Shown here one piece after another: positions 40,156 through 52,520 of a DNA stretch of 64,000 nucleotides. Position 1 is the first letter of the stretch. Each line of letters begins with the position of its first letter. The position numbers and the translations under genes were made by a program. A model generated the notes under the pieces. The model did no database searches and was not told the DNA's origin. It saw only the letters and a program-made list of their open reading frames with translations. The stretch covers positions 140,356,983 to 140,420,982 of the forward strand of contig CM066319.1 of the NCBI GenBank assembly GCA_033807775.1. Direction: 5' to 3'. The stretch comes from Saussurea involucrata. Taxonomy: Eukaryota > Streptophyta > Magnoliopsida > Asterales > Asteraceae.

Positions 40156-42942
40156 ATGGCTAATAACAACATCAATGCTATCTACACAGCTGGTTCTCTA
40201 ACCAAACCTCCTACTCTTCTGAGAGATGAATATCCTCAATGGAAGATTAGGATGGTTAACTTCTTTGATGGGATGGATAGAGACTTAATGCGATCTATCA
40301 CTGATGGACCATTCCAACCTATGGTTTTGGTTCCACATGTACCCGCAACAGAAACTACTGCTGAGATTCCTGCTCACTTCAAGGTTAAAACCACTGGATT
40401 TACTGAGGAAGAAAACCTCAAAATGGAAAATGACCTTAAGGCAGTTAGACTTCTGATTATGGCCATTTCAAACGATATTTTCCAAGAACTAGATTCATGT
40501 GTTACTGCAAAAGAAATCTGGGATCAGCTTCTTAATCAACTTGAGGGTGGTATCAAAACCCAAAAGAACAGAAGAACCCAATGTATTAATGAATACAATG
40601 ATTTCAAGGCACCTCCTGAGGAAACCTTACAACAGACCTACAACAGATTTAATGTTTTAATAAACAAATGTAAGAAGTGTGGGGTTGTTCGGTCATGGAA
40701 GACAAGAATGTCTTATTCTTGAAAAGTTTAAATGATGAATGGTTGAATCTATCCATGTCTCTACAAGCTAACCAAGATTTGGATGCATGGTCTCTTACTG
40801 ATGTATATGGCACACTTGCTGCACAAGAGAATGATGTTGTCAAACAAAAGGGCAAATCCACCATTGCAGGTCCAATAGCTTTGATATCTGACTCAAAAAC
40901 TCTCACTGAAGGGAAATCCAACAGAGAGAAGAAGAAAGAGAAGTCCGTGAAAAAGAAGGGTAAGAAGAGTTTGGTCGCTAAAAGTGATGCAGAGGAAAGT
41001 TCATCAGAGGATGATGATATCAATGCTTTTGCTCAATCTCTTGCTCTAATAACTCAAAAGTTTAACAAGAGATTTGGCAACAAAGTATTTGATAGGAGAG
41101 GAATATACGAGAGAGAACAGAAAGACGAGAAGAGAGGTTATGTTGCACCTCACCATCAGAATAACAACAGAGCTCCACCAGAGCAAAGACCACAACAGAA
41201 GTACAATCCTCAGCCCCCCAGAAGCAAGCTGATGCTGCCCAACCCATCAACTAGAACGATGGAAGATTCTTTCAATGTGGCAAACCCGGCCATTTCTCTG
41301 CAAATTGTAAGGGTAGATTGGTAAAAGACCAGGACTACTACAAGAACAAGTACAAGTACAATTACAGAGAAAGAAGCTATATTGCTGAGATGAAGAATTG
41401 GATCTCTGACTCGTCCTCTGATGACGAACCAGAGCAAGCCAATTTTTGCGGGGTTGCTGTAGATGATGAGAGTTTGGAAGAGGTAGCTGACTGGATGACT
41501 GGAGAGATGCCAGAGAGAACAACAGAGGCATATGTGTCTCTGAATGCATGTGTTCTTTCTGTAACAGAGCCAAATGACAGAGCGCTGGAGACCACAAAAC
41601 CCAGTGCCAAGGTATGGTCTACATCTGAATCAAAATCAGACTCCGAGCTGGAGATGCATGTTTCTTTACTAACAGAGGAATTTCAACTTTTAAAATAAAA
41701 GCTTTCAGAAGAAAAGGAGTTAAGAAAGCTAGCTCAGAAGGATCTGTCCTTCTACAAGAGAGAGAAAACTCTCTTGGAAATGGAGAAGGAAGAGATCTCC
41801 AAAGAAAAAGCTGAGCTAGAAACTTTACAAAAATAGAAGGAAAACTCTTTTTCTGAAAAGTGTAAGGAATTTGAGAAAGTTTGAAAGCAAAAGACTGAAG
41901 AGGTTAAGAAATCTGAATATGAAAGGCTTAACTCTGTCGCTCTAACGGACTATTTTCAAAAGGAAAGAGAGGTTTTACACCAATCTCTACAGAAAAAGGA
42001 GATTTTAATCAAAAAGTACCAGGATGCACAGGATGTGCATATCAAGATAAACTCTCAAATGGATACACAAGGTCTGGGTTTCAGTGACCTTGCTCCCTAC
42101 ACTGGAAGGAAGAAGACATCTCTGTCCTTTGCCTTCTATGTTGGGAAAATCCAAGAAAATGTGATCTCTGGTACTGCAGTTTTTAAAAGAGCCAAAACCT
42201 CTGATGTTTCAAAGACCAGAAAACTTAATTTTAGGAATGTCAGCTATGACTCCTTGGATCATGAAAAGGTTACAAAACCATCTGCAAAGTTCATTCATGA
42301 TCAAGGAAAAGCTGAGACCACATTCCCTGATTCTGTTATAAGTCTTGATCCAAAAGAAATTTTTCACTTCAACTCTTTTAAGGGATAGAAGTCTGTTACT
42401 TCTGAGGCTGAGTCCTCTGGTGTTACATCACAGAGTGAGCTCAACCCTGAAGCACCAGTCTTCTCCCCAACCTCTGAAACAATTATAACATCTTTTGAAG
42501 AGGATCTTAATAGAGTTCTTGAAGAAAATGCCACATCTGATGCATTAAAACCTAAGTTAAGAAAGTTCAAGTCCACCAGAGCAAATATATCTGAAATACT
42601 CAAAGAGTCTAACACCTCCACCAGAGACACCAGAGACTTTCTAGGCTCTGACAGTGACTCTGATTCTGAGGTAGATGAGCAGATTTTATGTGCTCAAGAA
42701 ACTGTTTTTCACAAACCCAAGCAGGCATATGTTGAATCTGGAGTTTTAAAAAATGTTTCATTCTTTAAGAACCAATCCAGATTTATACCAGTTCCTGATT
42801 TTAAAAACAAGGGTATAAGGGCAAGAGAAGAGAAGCGAGAAAGCAAAAAGTGTTTCTGTGAACCATACTTCAGTTCCCTTTGCTTATAAACCAATCAGAT
42901 TTACTCCAGAGCAAAAGGGCAAATGGAAAGTCAATGACCAAC
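40156..42942 (+). pseudogene. E2 gag, main part with C-terminal coiled-coil extension
   Basis: MANNNINAIYTAGSLTKPPTLLRDEYPQWKIRMVNFFDGMD is a copia gag start (W..RM..F). A frameshift near 40690 leads to SLNDEWLNLSMSLQANQDL. The zinc knuckle at about 41267-41308 reads F-FQC-GKPGHFSANC: the first Cys is replaced by Phe. Then come an acidic segment and a long Lys/Glu coiled coil (41700-42030) with stops near 41696, 41835, 41882 and 42386. SIRE-B interrupts it at 42942. SIRE-B's gag has a similar extension, so an unusually long gag is a shared trait. Confidence 0.82.
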
Positions 42943-43908
42943 TGTTGGTCCCGAAAGGCCTATACAAGTTTGTAGAAGGGGGGGGGGGGTTGAATACAAA
43001 CACGCTATTTTACTTTTCTAAATTGTTTATTGATAAATCATTAACAATTTACAGCTTGTTGCGGAAACAAGATTAAGGATAAACCTAAATCTAAACAAGT
43101 TGGAACACTAAGGTTTCTTGCACTAAGAAAGATATGGAGATTACTAATAAAATCCTATCTTGAGAGAGATTTGAACTTGTCTAGAGTTAGCAAGTTACTT
43201 CAAATGAAGTGAGTTCATCTCTTTATATACTGCATGCATTTAATGCAATTCAGTATACGCTTTACACGTGTCATCAGCGGATTGGTTGCATGTCATTGAC
43301 CTTTGTTGACAACCTTAGTAGCCGCATGAATGAACAGTGTAGTATCAGAGTGGTTGTACGATCTCAGATTTTCGGAGGTTCTTTTCTGACATTTCGTACG
43401 GTGGCGTGCAAGGGAGGTTAATACAAAAGTACTTTGTACGGAGGACTTCATGATCAGCTTTCGTTGATTCAGCGATTATCATTTACTATTCAGCGAATGA
43501 TAAAGTTCAGCGATAGCTGAAGTCTTGTACTTGATACTTCACGTTGAGTGGACAAATCTGAGTCTTCGCTGATCCGCATCAGTTCATTAGTAGACTTGTC
43601 GCTGGTTCTTGAGCTTGATCTTCGACTTCAGCGTAGAACCTTTGTTGACGTGAAACTTGTCTTCAGGGATTATAAGTAAACAACTAACTTATCAGCGATC
43701 ACCATAAGGACTGAACAGACTCAGCGCATTATGGTAAACAGTGTTCGCTGAATGTTTAATTTAAAGAGCGAGAGTTCCTATCAGCGGTACTGTAAGATCT
43801 TAGTACTTATCAGCGATAGTGAAACTCTGATACATATTGTTTACATACAATTTTCACTAAGTATTTAAGAGAGGGTCATTATCAAATCACTGAGGGTTTG
43901 GATCAACA
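42943..43908 (-). repeat. 3' LTR of SIRE-B (966 bp)
   Basis: Plus strand TGTTGGTCCC to GGATCAACA. The G tract (12 G at 42978-42989) is much shorter than in the partner. CGCTGA words as in SIRE-A. PPT lies next to it on the right (CTCCCCCTAT, 43911-43920). Confidence 0.95.
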
Positions 43909-44174
43909 ATCTCCCCCTATTTGATTATGACATAGCAACAAAGAAAATTGCTATTAAATGAAAACATAAGGATAAAAAGAACTCATAAAATATTTGTCCC
44001 TTTTACTGTTTTCTGGGATCTTTTCAGTACTGATGGAGTAAAGTACATTCGCTGAAATCTTTCTTTAAATCTTTGAATCAGGTTACAATGAAGAACAGAA
44101 AGATTACAAGTACAAGCGAAATAAATTACAAGTACAGAAGGATAACTGATACAATAGAGAAAAAGGAGATTATA

Positions 44175-45431
44175 TCAGTTTTCAAAAGGTTCTTCCTTAA
44201 TGAGAAGTTCATCAAGGGTCGTCTTTTCAGTGGGAATCATCCAGTCAGGAACCGTTACACCTTGTTTTCTTTTCTTCAGCGCTTCTTGAAAGATCAAGGG
44301 TTTTAGGTGTCGTGCCTGAATGTCCTTTCTGAAGTCACACCAGTAGATAAGATCTCTGAGCTGTTCGATTGGAGTGATTGGGAGCTCAGCGATCCGTTGA
44401 AAGCATTTTCGTCCATCGTAGTCAAGAAAGAATATTCCATAAGGATTACTGATGACTTTACCAGGGACGAAAAGTTCACATGGTGGCAGAGAGATGTCAA
44501 GGGCAGATAGATCAGGATCAGGACCAAGTACTTCAGCGCGAGAGAAACCAATTCCAGTTTCATTTCGTATGACAGGTCCTGAATTTGAATCTTGACGTTT
44601 CTTCCTTGGAGAACCTCTTTTTCTTTTCGGCTTTAGATTAGGAACAGGAGGAATATCCACACAGGAAGATATCAAGTCGATCTGTCTGTTTATCAGCTTT
44701 TCGAAATGATTCTTGTACTTTGATTGTGATGGTTGGATAGCTAACCTCATCTCCAGCCATTCAGAGAGACCATACCTTTTTACAGTGTCAGCACGAAAGG
44801 TTTCAGATGTGCCATCTTCTCTGAACAGTTTGATGTCAACAATAGGTACTCCGATAGATGTTCTTCCAGAGATGAATACCTTGTTGATCTTCGCTGGACG
44901 ATATCTGAAGTGAATTTTCTCTTTACACCAAATCAAGGTGGTCTGAGAAACTTCAGTTTTCTTTTCCACGATCTTCTGGGCTTCTTCCCACAGCTTTCGT
45001 TGGATTTGAATGGGAACACGCTTCAGCTTGGGGTCTTTGACAGATTCTTGAGTGAGCTTGATGGCGTATTCTCTGTCTTTCTCTTCAGCTTCCTTTCTTT
45101 CAGCAATGAGGCGTTCAGCTCTAAGGTGGTCCTGATATTCAGCTTTTGAAATTCTGAACTTAGGAGGAACTGAAGGCAGTTGATCAGGCCTTAGAATAAT
45201 TCTCTGATCCTCGAATCGCTTTATTATTTCTTCTCTTCTCTTTTGATCTTCTTCACTCAGCTTTTGAGGAACTGAGGAAGGTCTCTTATTGTGCGAGAGA
45301 GGTTGTTCTTCTGGTTCATCAGTCTCAGAGATCAAGTCCAAGACTGGGATTATTTCATCAGCAGCAGCTGGCTTTATTTGTGAAGTCGCAACAGTAGAAC
45401 CTTTAGCGACATCCTCAAACAGGGGAGAGGA
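44175..45431 (-). CDS. SIRE-B extra ORF, second part (exon)
   Basis: From the putative acceptor (45431) SSPLFEDVAKGSTVATSQ runs in frame into DLISETDEPEEQPLS and on to IKEEPFEN, about 419 residues without a stop. Charged helical regions (EEDQKRREEIIKRFEDQR), a KPKRKRGSPRKKRQ basic cluster and the conserved module YGIFFLDYDGRKCFQRIAELPI. Very close to SIRE-A over its whole length, despite each copy being damaged elsewhere. No membrane segment. Function unknown; a nucleic-acid or nuclear role is only a guess from the basic cluster. Confidence 0.78.
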   Translation of the reverse strand, partial: SSPLFEDVAKGSTVATSQIKPAAADEIIPVLDLISETDEPEEQPLSHNKRPSSVPQKLSEEDQKRREEIIKRFEDQRIILRPDQLPSVPPKFRISKAEYQDHLRAERLIAERKEAEEKDREYAIKLTQESVKDPKLKRVPIQIQRKLWEEAQKIVEKKTEVSQTTLIWCKEKIHFRYRPAKINKVFISGRTSIGVPIVDIKLFREDGTSETFRADTVKRYGLSEWLEMRLAIQPSQSKYKNHFEKLINRQIDLISSCVDIPPVPNLKPKRKRGSPRKKRQDSNSGPVIRNETGIGFSRAEVLGPDPDLSALDISLPPCELFVPGKVISNPYGIFFLDYDGRKCFQRIAELPITPIEQLRDLIYWCDFRKDIQARHLKPLIFQEALKKRKQGVTVPDWMIPTEKTTLDELLIKEEPFEN

Positions 45432-45581
45432 CTAGCTGAAAAGCAGCGATCTTACAGATAAGAATTGGGTAGAAGAACTTGGGTAGAAAAGATAGAAAAA
45501 TAATGTGGATGTATATAGGTTTGGAGAACTTAGTGAGCTGTTGAGAAGTTCAGGGAAGGAAAAAGTAAAGTTTTAGTTTAC
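45432..45581 (-). other. Putative coding intron (150 bp) in SIRE-B extra gene
   Basis: Minus-strand donor CAG/GTAAAC (45581) and acceptor TTTTCAGCTAG/TCC (45432). Removal fuses the 889-residue frame (through VCQ) in frame to the second part, a predicted protein of about 1,300 residues. Same borders in SIRE-A. Confidence 0.65.
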
Positions 45582-48242
45582 CTGACAAACCAGCTTTTCA
45601 AAGAGAATCGCTAGATTTTCATCTTCAGCGAGGCCTTTGTCTTTGCTTTTCTCAGCGCCAGAGGCTGAGGGCTTTGTCTTTGTCTTCTCCCGGGATGGTT
45701 CTTTTATTGAGATTCCTTTAAGAGCTTTGATCCTTGGGGCAGGTTTGACGATAAAGAAATCATCGTCATCTTCATCATCATCATCATCCTTTCTTGGAGA
45801 GAAGGATGGTTTGTCGTCAGGGATGTCGATGTCTTCATCTTCTTCTGCTTCGGAATTCTCAGCATATTCTTCGAGTTGCTCCCCCTCAGATATAGAGGCA
45901 AGCTTCTCGGTTCCCTCAGGGTTTTCATCTCCTTGAGGTCCAGTGGTCAGATCTTCATTCCTCTCTCCCCTGATAGATTCATCATGGGAAAGGTCTTCAG
46001 CGCTTTTGTTGTTCAGATCTTCAGCGCTTTTCTCCTTGGAATGTTCAGCGCTCTTCTCCCCCTCTTTTTCATGATGACTGGGGGAGGAATGGGCAGACTC
46101 AGCATTGGTGTTATCTCTGTCTTCTGGGACAGAGAGTTTCACACAACCTTCAAGATTTGCTATTCTGTCTTCTAGGCCAGAGATAGCAGGCGTGATTTTC
46201 CTCAGCTCTGTGCGATCCTCCTCTGTGAAAGATTCCAGAATAGGGACAGGGGCAGGAGCAGGAGCTGTACTATTTGCCTTGTTTACCAGTGTCTCGATCA
46301 TCGTCTTCATAGAGCTAATGTCGTTCTTTACAGAGCCTAAGTCAGTCTTGACCTCTGACATATCACCCTCGAGTTTTTCAACCGATGTCTTCAGCGTTGT
46401 TACTTCGCTGGACATGGTCGAAACTGATGTTTTGAGGCTTGTGTAGTCAGTGTAGATGTCACAGAGAACCTTGGCAAAATCGCTGAGCGTCTTATCAAGA
46501 CTCTTGATGTCTTCAGTGGAAGCTTTCTTCTCCACCACCGTTGTCAGCTTTGTCAAGTTCTCTCCAGCGTTTGTTACAGCTGTTGAGTTGTTGGAGAGTG
46601 TGGTGGTGAGACTGGACAACTTTGTTTCCACGGACTTCAGCGAGGCGTTGATGTCTCCCAAATTAGGACCTGTAACATATAAGTACTTGTGAACAAAGGA
46701 AAGCTCAGAAGTTTCAGGTTTAGTTACAGTGTTTAAGGTGGGATTAGTACCTGCAGGAGGATTGATGAACTCGTCGAAGTTGCAAGTTCCTGAATAGTGT
46801 TCCATATCCTCTTCGAAAGTACGGTGAGGTATGGTGAACTCTGCAGGTCCTTTATTCATCATTTGTTGAGAAGCATCAGCGGCGGCTTCTGGAATGATGG
46901 CATCTCCAGTGTTTGCTGGAGGAGTGTCCAAGTGAGTGGAGGGAGAAGCAAAGGTTAAGATTGGGGTTCGGGTTCTGAGTTCAGCGTTGGAATCGCTGAC
47001 AATCACTTCATCAGTCTTTTGAGAGACTGAGGGAGGTTGGGTAGTTTCCAAGTTTCTAACCTCAGCGTTTGGAGACGCTGAAGTCTGGATTGGAGGGATG
47101 GCTTGCACGGGTGTGGCAGAGCGTACCACGGAACTTTCCTTAAGCTCTTCAGAACGAGATGAGGAGTCTTCAGCATGGAATTGCTGGGGTTGCTCCTTGG
47201 TTTTCTTGATCCTTTTGGAATCAAGTTGGGTGTGTGAGGGTTTCCTTTTCTTATAAGGAGAGGATGTTGTGGCCGGGGTATCAACGATTGGTATTGTCGC
47301 TGAAGGAGCCACAGAAAGCGGAGAATTTAGAAGAGAGAGAAGAGTAGAGAGACGTACCTCATTGGCGACAGGCTTGAAGTCGAGAACCTTAGGGCTAATC
47401 TGAGAAAGTTTCAGATCACCCTCTTCAGGATAGCTGTCCTTCAGGCCATATTGAAAGATGGCGCTGATGAATCGTGGGTAAGGAACCCATGCTGGTCTGT
47501 CAGCGGCAGAATCGACACGTTGAATCAGGTCTTCATAAATAATGGAGGCCCAGTCAATATTTAGACCTTTCAGCAGTGCGTATCCAATGGACTGCTGAGG
47601 TTGGGCGGCTTGATCAGAAGATCCGGATTTCGCTGTCATGCAGCTGATCAGGTGAGCGAAGATGAAATTCATCTCGCTGGGCATTTTAGATTTCTTTATC
47701 AGCGTCAGTTTCTTCTCAGGCTTCTTGTCCCTTCCAATATCCCAGATATAACCCATTGCGTCAAGGAAAGCAATGATTGCTTCTCTGTCAGCATGCTTTT
47801 TGTGGTCAGGGAATGGAATGAAGGGTTTTTCTTTGGAGGCATTTGGGAAGTTTAGGGCTTTGCGGATAATTGCGGGTGTGATCTTGATGGTGCCATACTC
47901 AGTATCGCTAAGTATGCAGTCTATGGTTTTGGATGGATCTTTGGCAGAAGGTAGCTCAGTGTGTCTGGCAGAGTACCAGAACTGGGATAAGAGCCGCTGA
48001 CTGGCAGGAGGTGTTATGGTCAGGGCTGTGTAGATGGGGCTGTTCTTCAGAAAACTTACAGCATCGTCCAGATGTGATACTTGCTTCCGAGGAGGAAACT
48101 CGAGAAGAGCTGAGAGGTTGTTGGCCTTAGTCCAATCGAGTTGATCCAGCTCGAACTTCACCTGGGGGGCTTTGAAGATTTCCATTTCCTCAGAGTCAGT
48201 GGAGATGGATTCAGCGGTAACATTCAGCTTTGAAGATGCCAT
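45582..48242 (-). CDS. SIRE-B extra (env-position) ORF, first part
   Basis: Open from ATG at 48242 (MASSKLNVTAESIS) through Q at the donor (887 codons; unspliced it would end two codons later as QVN). N-terminal globular domain of about 290 residues with MPSEMNFIFAHLISCMTAKSGSSDQ, which has a recognisable cousin in E2 (LPPVWNFMFSTLNRTLTCKSGSQDQ), Ser/Pro linker with basic patches, coiled coil (residues about 530-650), acidic Asp/Glu tail. No signal peptide, membrane helix or glycoprotein look, so not an evident envelope protein. Fully open here, whereas SIRE-A's copy is broken. Confidence 0.85.
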
Positions 48243-48246
48243 ATCA

Positions 48247-48633
48247 CTGTATTATCAGTTCAACCAAAGATGTTAACAGATAAGAATTATCTTAATGTGG
48301 AAAGAAATTTCCGTTAAGATTTTTCGAATCTTGTCCATTTCATTCAGACAAAAAATGTCTTAATGAAGATTAGGGTTTTTCTTGATTTTAAAAGAAAAGT
48401 AAAACCCATAAAATCTTGTATTCCAGTTTCTAAAAGAAAAATGGATACGAATGAAGAACAAGTTTAAGATTTAGATTTAAAACTTGAAGAACAACCATGA
48501 AATGGTTGTGTTCATAAAACCATGAAAGAAATGATTTTATTTTAAAAAAAATTCTTTTGTTTGATCTTGTTAAAACAAAGAGAAGATCGAAAACAAGTTA
48601 TACGCATTTGATAAAAAATAAGAACATATTAAC
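48247..48633 (-). other. Putative 5'-UTR intron of SIRE-B extra gene (387 bp)
   Basis: Donor AAG/GTTAAT (48633) to AATACAG (48247), ending four bases before ATG (48242). U-rich. Matches the SIRE-A segment 27707-28077 in borders and content. Confidence 0.5.
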
Positions 48634-48757
48634 CTTGAAGTTGATGAAGAAGATGATGAACAGTTCTTGAGGTTTTTGAGAGCACAAATGCAACAGAGAA
48701 TTCTTTTCTTGCGGAGAAAGATTGTTCGCGTAAAAGACAAATATAAACCAAGAGTTA

Positions 48758-48765
48758 TTTATATA
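48758..48765 (-). promoter_or_regulatory. Internal TATA box before SIRE-B extra gene
   Basis: The minus strand reads TATATAAATA after CTCTCTAAAAATCCC, with CACGTGTC further upstream (about 48820-48827), as in SIRE-A. About 125 bp to the leader-intron donor. Confidence 0.6.
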
Positions 48766-49249
48766 GGGATTTTTAGAGAGAGAAAACCTTGAGCGGGAAA
48801 AGGTTTTCATCATGACACGGACACGTGTTTGCATTTGATTGGAAGTTTGAACAAAACGTGCAAACGTGTGTCAGAAAGAAATCGTGCCGAGTGTTATCCG
48901 TTGCAATGACGTCACAACTGTCCTTTCACATTCTTTTAGGATGTCTCTGAGGTTTTGAAAAACTCAGGGACTCTTTTGAAAAACATGAAGCACTGAATAG
49001 AAATATCAGTGAAGGTTTAAGGAATTTTCAAAATATCGCTGTTAAGGAAGAGATATTCAGCGATGCAATTTATTTTGAAATCTTGCATTTACATGCGATT
49101 GTCAGAGAGAGAAAACATACCTGGATATCAGTTTAACCAAGTTTATTCAGAGAGAAGATGATGAAATGGATTATAAAAGTTGATTTTATCCCGAAGCCTA
49201 TACAAGAATGTATAAACGTATCGCTGATAAATGTGAACCGCTGAAGATT

Positions 49250-52200
49250 TTATCCTTCAAAGTTCAGCATTCCAAACTGGCTGATGAGAAAGTTGAATCT
49301 TGTCTCATCAAGAGGTTTGGTAAACAAATCAGCTAACTGATAATCAGTTGGGATAAAATGAAGTTCTATATCACCATTCATCACATGATCTCTGATAAAA
49401 TGATATCTGATTTCTATGTGTTTTGTCTTTGAGTGTAGCACTGGATTGTTTGCTATAGCGATGGCACTTGTGCTGTCGCAATAGATTGGAATTTTGGAGA
49501 GCTGAAGATCATAGTCTAGTAGCTGATTTCTCATCCACAAGACTTGAGAACAACAGCTTCCAGCGGCTACATACTCAGCTTCAGCTGTGGAAGTGGACAC
49601 TGAGTTTTGCTTCTTACTTGTCCAACTTACCAGCTTTCCACCCAGGAGCTGACATCCTCCTGTGGTGCTTTTCCTATCCATTTTGCAACCTGCAAAATCA
49701 CTGTCTGAATAGGCGGTTAGATCGAATCCTGAGTCTTTGGGATACCAAAGACCTAGATTCGCTGTACCCTTAAGATATCGAAAGATTCGCTTTACAGCTT
49801 TCATATGGGATATCTTAGGTTCAGCTTGATATCGTGCACACAGACATGTTGCAAACATAATATCGGGTCGGCTAGCTGTAAGATACAATAGTGAGCCGAT
49901 CATCCCACGGTACAGCGTGACATTGACAGGAACACCCTTTGTGTCCTTATCAAGTATCAGCGGTGGTGCCATAGGGGTTTTCATAGCTGAACTTTCAGTT
50001 AAGTCGAATTTCTTCAGCATATCTTTAACATACTTTCCATGATTTATAAAAGTTCCTTTTTCAGTTTGCTTAATCTGAAGACCAAGGAAATATGTTAGTT
50101 CACCCATCATACTCATTTTATACTCATCTTTCATTCTATCAGCGAAACGAGTACAAAGCTCAGGGTTAGTAGAACCAAATATAATGTCATCAACATATAT
50201 TTGAACTAAAATGATATGACCTTTTACTTTTAAAAAACAAAGTTTTGTCAATCTTACCTCGCTCAAATTTTTCAATATGGAGATAAGTAGAGAGAGTATC
50301 ATACCATGCACGTGGAGCTTGCTTTAAGCCATAAAGTGCCTTGTCCAGTTTATAAACATAACCTGGATGCTTAGGATCTGAGAATCCTGGAGGTTGTTCC
50401 ACATATACTTCTTCATTCAGCTTTCCATTTAGAAACGCTGACTTAACATCCATCTGATGTACAGTGAAGTTTTTGTGTACAGCATATGCTAAGAAAAGAC
50501 GAATAGATTCAAGTCTTGCTACTGGAGCAAAAGTTTCGTCATAATCTATGCCTTCCTCTTGTCTGTATCCCTGAGCAACAAGACGAGCTTTGTTGCGAGT
50601 TACAGTACCATGTTCGTCCAACTTGTTTCGATAGACCCATTTAGTGCCTATCACCGTTTTGTCTGTTGGTCTACGAACAAGTTTCCAAACTTTGTTTCTT
50701 TCGAATTCAGTCAGCACTTCTTGCATAGCGCTGACCCAGTTTGGATCTCTGAGGGCATCATCTATTTTCTTTGGTTCAGTTAGAGAAATAAAGTTAACAA
50801 ATAAACAAATATTACCTGCACTTCTACGAGTCTGAATACCAGCGTTGGGATCACCAAGAATTTGATCGATTGGGTGATTTACAGTCCATCGCTGAGCCGG
50901 AGCATGCGTCGCTGACTCAGTCTGAACTGGAGAAACTGAAGATGAGGCTTCAACTACTTCTGGATTATCAGCTAAGAGAGGAATGTTTGCGTTTGCCACT
51001 TCATTCACTGATTGCTGAGAAATAGATGGAATTTCTGAGACATTTGGATCAACTGCAGGTATAGTGTTTATAGGAACAGCTGAGACCCAAGATGTTTCAG
51101 CTTCACTATTTTGCATATTTGGAATGATAGAAGGACCATCATTTTCTACTGTGTGAGGATGAGGAGTGGGAACATCTTCTGAATCACCAAGATGAGAAAA
51201 CATCCATTGATTCAGTTCTTCTGTATCAGCGTTCGGTTTAGAGTTCGCTGAACGGGATTCGTCAAACGTGACGTGAATAGTTTCTTCTACAGTTTGTCTT
51301 CTTCGGTTGAAGACTCTGAAGGCTTTGGAAACTGAGGAGTATCCAAGAAAGATTCCATCATCAGCCTTAGGATCAAACTTTCCAAGGGCATCTCTGTTGT
51401 TCAGTATGAAACACTGACATCCAAAGATGTGAAGAAAGCTGATTGAAGGCTTTCTCCCATGAAAGAGTTCGTAGGCTGTCTTTTTGAATCTTTTAACTAT
51501 CAGCGACCTGTTTTGCGTAAAACAAGCAGTGTTGACAGCTTCTGCCCAAAATTGAGTAGGCAGGTGAGAATCGCTGAGCATTGAACGTGCAGCTTCAATA
51601 ATTGTTCTATTTCTTCTTTCAGCGACTCCGTTTTGTTGTGGTGTTCTCACTGACGAAAAGTTGTGAGAAATACCCTTGCTCTCAAGGAAGGAATCAAGAG
51701 AACTGTTTTTGAATTCAGTTCCATGATCACTCCTTATTGAGCGAACAGTCATATTGTTCAGAGTTTCCATCTTCCGAACAAAGGTGATGAGTTCTTCAGG
51801 GGTGTCACTCTTAGAACGGAGAAACATTACCCATGTGTAACGAGAGAATTCATCAACTATGACCAGCGTATATTTCTTTCCAGCGATGGATTGTTTGTTA
51901 ACGGGGCCAAACAGATCCATATGGAGTAGTTGTAGAGGAGATGACACTGAGGAAACTTGCTTTGACTTAAAGCTTGCCTTGGTCTGCTTCCCTTTTTCAC
52001 ACGCTGAACATAAGGACTCTTTGTCGTATGAATGTTGAGGTAGACCAGTGACTAACTCTTTGGATGAAAGAGTATTCAGTGTCTTGAAGTTGAGATGTGA
52101 GAGCCTTTTGTGCCATAGCCAGTTAACATCAGAAGATGCTTTTGAGAAGAAACAGGAGTTCTCAGTGGTTGTTGAGTCCATGTTTATAACGTAAACATTT

Positions 52201-52520
52201 TCCAAACGATAACCGCTGAGAGCTATCTTCTCCTTTTTGTCAGAGACAAAGCAGGATTCCTTTGTGAAAATCACTTTGTTATCCATGTCGCAAAGCTGAC
52301 TGATGCTTAGAAGATTATGCTTCAGCCCTTCAACATATGCGACTCTTCTGAAGGATGTTGTACCATTTGAAAGTACACCATACCCTCGGGTATGTCCTTT
52401 TCCATTTCCACCGAAAGTCACAGAGGGACCCTTCTCTTCCTTGTATTCAACGAGCAGGTTTTTCTTTCCAGTCATGTGTCTAGAGCATCCGCTATCGAGA
52501 TACCAGATACCCTTCTTAAC
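49250..52520 (-). pseudogene. SIRE-B pol: protease, integrase, RT, RNase H (one frameshift)
   Basis: Minus-strand frame from VKKGIWYLDSGCSRHMTG through integrase (HMDLFGPV, SDHGTEFKNSS and AERRNRTIIE with the catalytic Glu region) into RT (GYRQEEGIDYDETFAPVARLESIR, MDVKSAFLNG, YGLKQAPRAW) is open to about 50230. There a one-base loss in an A/T-rich stretch shifts frame, just before the catalytic YVDDIIFGS. The other frame then runs through RNase H (AYSDSDFAGC, AEAEYVAA, YCDSTSAIA) to the end. Apart from this frameshift it looks intact and serves as the reference for SIRE-A's nonsense codons. Confidence 0.93.
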
